From contig JAECUM010016788.1 in the NCBI GenBank assembly GCA_016617855.1, positions 1 to 64,000 on the forward strand: a DNA stretch of 64,000 bases, given 5' to 3'. Source of the stretch: Megalonaias nervosa. Taxonomy: Eukaryota > Mollusca > Bivalvia > Unionida > Unionidae. The notes beneath the pieces were generated by a model. It saw only the letters and a list, made by a program, of their open reading frames with translations. It was not told where the DNA came from and made no database searches. Shown here piece by piece: positions 63,174-64,000 of the stretch (the stretch's first letter is position 1; the number at the start of each line of letters is the position of its first letter). A program made the position numbers and the translations under genes.

Positions 63174-64000
63174 GTATCATGCAATAGTTAAGTCTCAGTC
63201 TCAACAGTCAAGGTCAATGGTAGGGAAAAGATCACGATACGGACATATTATGCAACGTTTGCGATACCCTTGTTCCTCTTCTTTCTTTTTCATCTTCTTC
63301 GTCGTCGTCTTCTATGTGATATCAGAGAACACAGAACAAATAAGAAATCATGTAGCCACATTACGAACTATGTCGATATGCGAAAAGATTCCCAGTTATC
63401 TAAATACCTTACATTATTTATGCGGGGGTTATTTTCTACTTTAAGCAGACAATATGCGCGCCACCAGACGTCAAAGGTTCAAGACCTAGTTAAAGCTTAG
63501 GAGCAAAACGGCAACCTGAAACTGGCTTCTGTTTCTTTTTACAGCCAATTATATTCTACTTCCCATGCGAGATAATTCAAACGTAGAACTGCTGTCTGAT
63601 ACTTGTTTATTCTTAAAGGTAATTTAGACCACATATAACTGCAGGAGTAATGCATTGATTATAATATTACCTTCGTTACTATATTTGGTTTTTGGTTTAA
63701 AAGACAAACCACTCTATTTTTTTTTTCTAATCAAATTTTGACAAATGAGCATAGTACATGCCCATGGTGGCATCTGTCAATTAACTATCTCAAAGCATAT
63801 ATTCCAACGGACATTGACCAATTTGATCGCCACAGGGTATTAATCGTTCGCATAATCGGGTGGCTGGCGAAAAGCCTGACCAGCAGAGCAGTGAGTAATT
63901 TTTTTTACTAATATGATATGTATATATTCAGCGCTTTATAACTTGGACATTTTTTGCTCCATTTTCATACCATACTTATTAATCTTGTTTCGAAAACGTG
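63174..64000. other. Non-coding to window end, no gene seen
   Basis: Short frames only; the longest one begins inside the SINE at 63022. Confidence 0.5.

Overview
This is a eukaryotic window, AT-rich and full of repeats, most likely from a mollusc or another marine lophotrochozoan. The reasons are tRNA-derived SINEs with a (CAA)n tail, a non-LTR retrotransposon with a C-terminal CCHC knuckle, hAT- and Tigger-type MITEs, many long AT, CA and AAT microsatellites, and one large CpG-depleted block that looks like a germline-methylated gene body. The species call is an inference. I see no operon, CRISPR array or prokaryotic gene structure.

Only one protein-coding gene is clear: a Sprouty-family antagonist of receptor tyrosine kinase/Ras/ERK signalling at 49886-50770 (+). 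The whole coding region sits in one exon behind a good splice acceptor at 49817. A poly(A) signal at 52938-52943 would give a 3' UTR of about 2.2 kb. A CpG-rich, repeat-poor stretch at about 29.95-30.71 kb carries ETS, E2F-like and CRE-like motifs, a TATA-like box and candidate donors. It is my best candidate for the promoter and non-coding first exon, which would make the first intron about 19 kb. From about 31.6 to 59.6 kb CpG almost vanishes, apart from the coding exon and young insertions.

Layout. 0-12 kb: non-coding, with microsatellites, three nested-palindrome or hAT MITEs and one SINE. 12.25-13.93 kb: a hAT-like element with 14-bp perfect terminal inverted repeats, an intact BED-finger ORF and a decayed tandem copy of it. 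14.93-18.07 kb: a 5'-truncated LINE on the minus strand, broken by a long-TIR foldback element with a 9-bp target duplication. 19-30 kb: foldback, SINEs, minisatellites and a hAT MITE. 30-60 kb: the Sprouty transcription domain with its own load of palindromic MITEs, minisatellites and a MULE-like foldback. 60-64 kb: CpG-normal sequence with a palindromic array, a Tigger-type MITE and two SINEs.

The most unusual structure is a MITE family of at least 18 copies built as a palindrome of palindromes. TA-flanked terminal inverted repeats enclose two hairpins that are inverted copies of each other, and shorter members carry one hairpin only. Fifteen of the 18 copies lie inside the CpG-depleted Sprouty domain. 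The other main leads are an upstream ORF in the Sprouty exon whose stop overlaps an in-frame Met as ATGA, and the MULE-like foldback at 41645-42336 with a perfect 10-bp target duplication.
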